A DNA stretch of 64,000 nucleotides, taken from the NCBI GenBank assembly GCA_905182985.1, contig CAJJDN010000130.1, positions 124,897 to 188,896 on the forward strand, written 5' to 3'. The DNA comes from Paramecium sonneborni (Eukaryota; Ciliophora; Oligohymenophorea; Peniculida; Parameciidae). Under the pieces are notes generated by a model, which was given only the letters and a program-made list of their open reading frames with translations, did not search any database and was not told the DNA's origin. Shown in pieces: positions 62,353 through 64,000 of this stretch. Each line of letters begins with the position of its first letter. Positions within the stretch are counted from its first letter, which is position 1. The position numbers and the translations under genes are program-made.

Positions 62353-64000
62353 TCATTGACTTTCACCTACGAGCAACTCAAATTATAGCTCAATTGGAGA
62401 TCTATCTAATTCAGATGCAATCAGATTTTCATCAATTAATTATTTATCTTAATGTTTTAATACATATTTTGAGATATCTAATCCATAACCTGCTATTATT
62501 TGATTATATACTGTTTTTTTAATGCTTCCTATTCTAATATTTTAATCTATTTAATATTTCAATTTTCTTTATCCAATTAAAACAATAACATATTTTTAAT
62601 CTGATCTTATTTAAATCCTGTTTGAAAAATTTTCTGATGGTTCATGAAGATCTTCTTATTCATCATATTTAATATATTCATTTGCAGCCAATTATATTGA
62701 TCTAATTTTTGTTGAAAAATCCAAATTTTAATTTTTATGATAAAATGCATTTATTTTAACTTCTAATCTTTTAGCTAATTCTTCTAAAGTTTCCTCTTAT
62801 TATACTTATAATTATTATTATAATCCTGTTCGATTATTTTCAAAATTTACTATTATAAAATTTAATTGATATTTAATTAATCCATTATTCTCAACTGGTA
62901 AATCTTTTATTTTTCTATTTGCATCTAATAATTATGATTTATAAGTAAATTTATCTCCAATTATCATTTAGGCTTATAGAGCATGTTATAAAGTTTCTTC
63001 TAATTATACCTAAATTATCTTTTTGTCTCCATAATTACTTTCTAATTACAAATCTAAAGTATATTACCAATCAACTATTAATTGTTTCTAACTTTAATTT
63101 ATATAATTCTTAATCTATAAAACACTTTCATTTTCATTTATTAATCTATCGCCTACAAATAATTTAAGTACTTAATTCTTAGCCAATGCAAATCTACGCT
63201 TTATTGTTTCACACATTCCAATACATGTATCATCTTAATTTATATGAAATTATGCATTTTAATTAAGCTCTTTAATTAATATTGAAAATTCTATTGATTT
63301 TATTACAGCTACTGGAGGTTCAATTGTCTTCTTAAACTCAAATTTAAAATTTTAATTTATTATTAAAAATTACTTTAACGTCTCTTTTTTGTTTTATTAA
63401 TTTATCTATTATAATGTTAATGATTAATCAATTTTATGTTGTTTTCTAAATTAATCTTCTATCAAAGAAATTGATTGATTTTAATCTACAACTATTTCTA
63501 ATACTTTTTTTTCTACAGAAGCTTAAAAAATAACATATTCAGTATAATAAACTAATGTCGAATCTTAAACTATTTATAATACATCAAATCTAGAATTTAT
63601 ATCAATTATTTAATTATTGAATTAAACAATATAGTATTCTGTTTTTTTTAAAGCTTCTGTTTTAAGAACTTCTCTTAACCCATCAATAACAGTAGCTTTA
63701 CATGAAATAAGAATTTATTTTGATTTATTTGTTTATCTATTTTCAAAATTAATTCTTATTTAAGTAAAGTCATCACTTGGTTCATGAAGCTCAATTTCTT
63801 AAATTTTTTAACTTTTTTCATTTTATATTATGGATTCTTATTTCGATTCTATTTCATATTTAATAATGCTCTCTGATTACAAATCTAATTGTCTTAAATT
63901 AAATTTTCTATCTTTTAATGACTCATCAATATAATAACTAATAATTTGTGTATTTTTATCATGATTTATTAATTAATCCAAATCAGCTAAAGTTGAATTA
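62353..64000 (-). CDS. tandem ubiquitin-like-repeat protein 3 (5' end outside window)
   Basis: Open for 548 sense codons from the window edge to TGA 62353-62355, without introns. It has the same kind of repeated beta-grasp-like units as the two other proteins: a hairpin, a helix and a closing strand (QDDTCIGMCETIKRRFALAK with QVLKLFVGDRLINENESVL, and QNIRIGSIKKTVYNQIIAGY). A longer module recurs: a unit ending in LHEPSDDFTQ is matched about 330 residues later by LHEPSENFSN, each followed by a new unit. C-terminus GESQ. Function unknown. Confidence 0.65.

Overview
The window looks like macronuclear DNA of a ciliate of the Paramecium type. The base composition is extremely AT-rich. Nearly every long reading frame is open only if TAA and TAG are read as glutamine and TGA is the sole stop. 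Genes are split by very short introns (about 19-32 nt, mostly GTA...TAG), and neighbouring genes often lie only 8-70 nt apart on both strands. All gene models below use that code. Many were checked by summing exon lengths to a whole number of codons.

Layout. 46-11868: two large single-pass surface proteins (about 1320 and 1376 aa, opposite strands) enclose a 1197-aa EF-hand-like protein. 11.9-18.1 kb: gene-poor, with shifted or start-less reading frames that look like relics or poorly assembled genes, plus one intact small gene. 18.1-33.7 kb: a coiled-coil protein, a TPR protein, a C2HC zinc-finger protein with a TAA-encoded polyglutamine tract, a MAP-kinase-kinase-like kinase, a LITAF-domain protein, a CCDC17-like 1677-aa protein and a spinster-type MFS transporter. 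34-42.7 kb: Ran GTPase, a broken Rpn11 copy, a second kinase, coiled-coil proteins, an eL38-like protein, casein kinase 2 beta and a tail-anchored unknown protein. 43.5-50.7 kb: a PTB/hnRNP-L-like RRM protein, an interrupted ORF, a TRAF-type zinc-finger protein, deoxyhypusine synthase, a Rab GTPase and a probable N-myristoylated protein. 50.7-64 kb: three giant proteins that seem to consist largely of divergent ubiquitin-like (beta-grasp) repeats, interleaved with a coiled-coil protein, a 100-aa protein and a CaMK-like kinase.

Assembly caveat. At three places (25031, 36487, 51818) a single N is followed by a repeat of the preceding 1.1-1.2 kb that appears identical. These look like contig ends that overlapped but were joined without being merged. 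The gene fragments in the extra copies should not be counted as separate genes.

The most unusual biology is the cluster of three multi-ubiquitin-like-repeat proteins, none of which ends in Gly-Gly. The next is an Rpn11 pseudogene that has lost its JAMM metalloprotease motif. Most other genes are housekeeping, trafficking, ciliary or signalling genes with no evident shared pathway. Several single-base frame breaks, two of them in homopolymers, may be sequence errors rather than biology.
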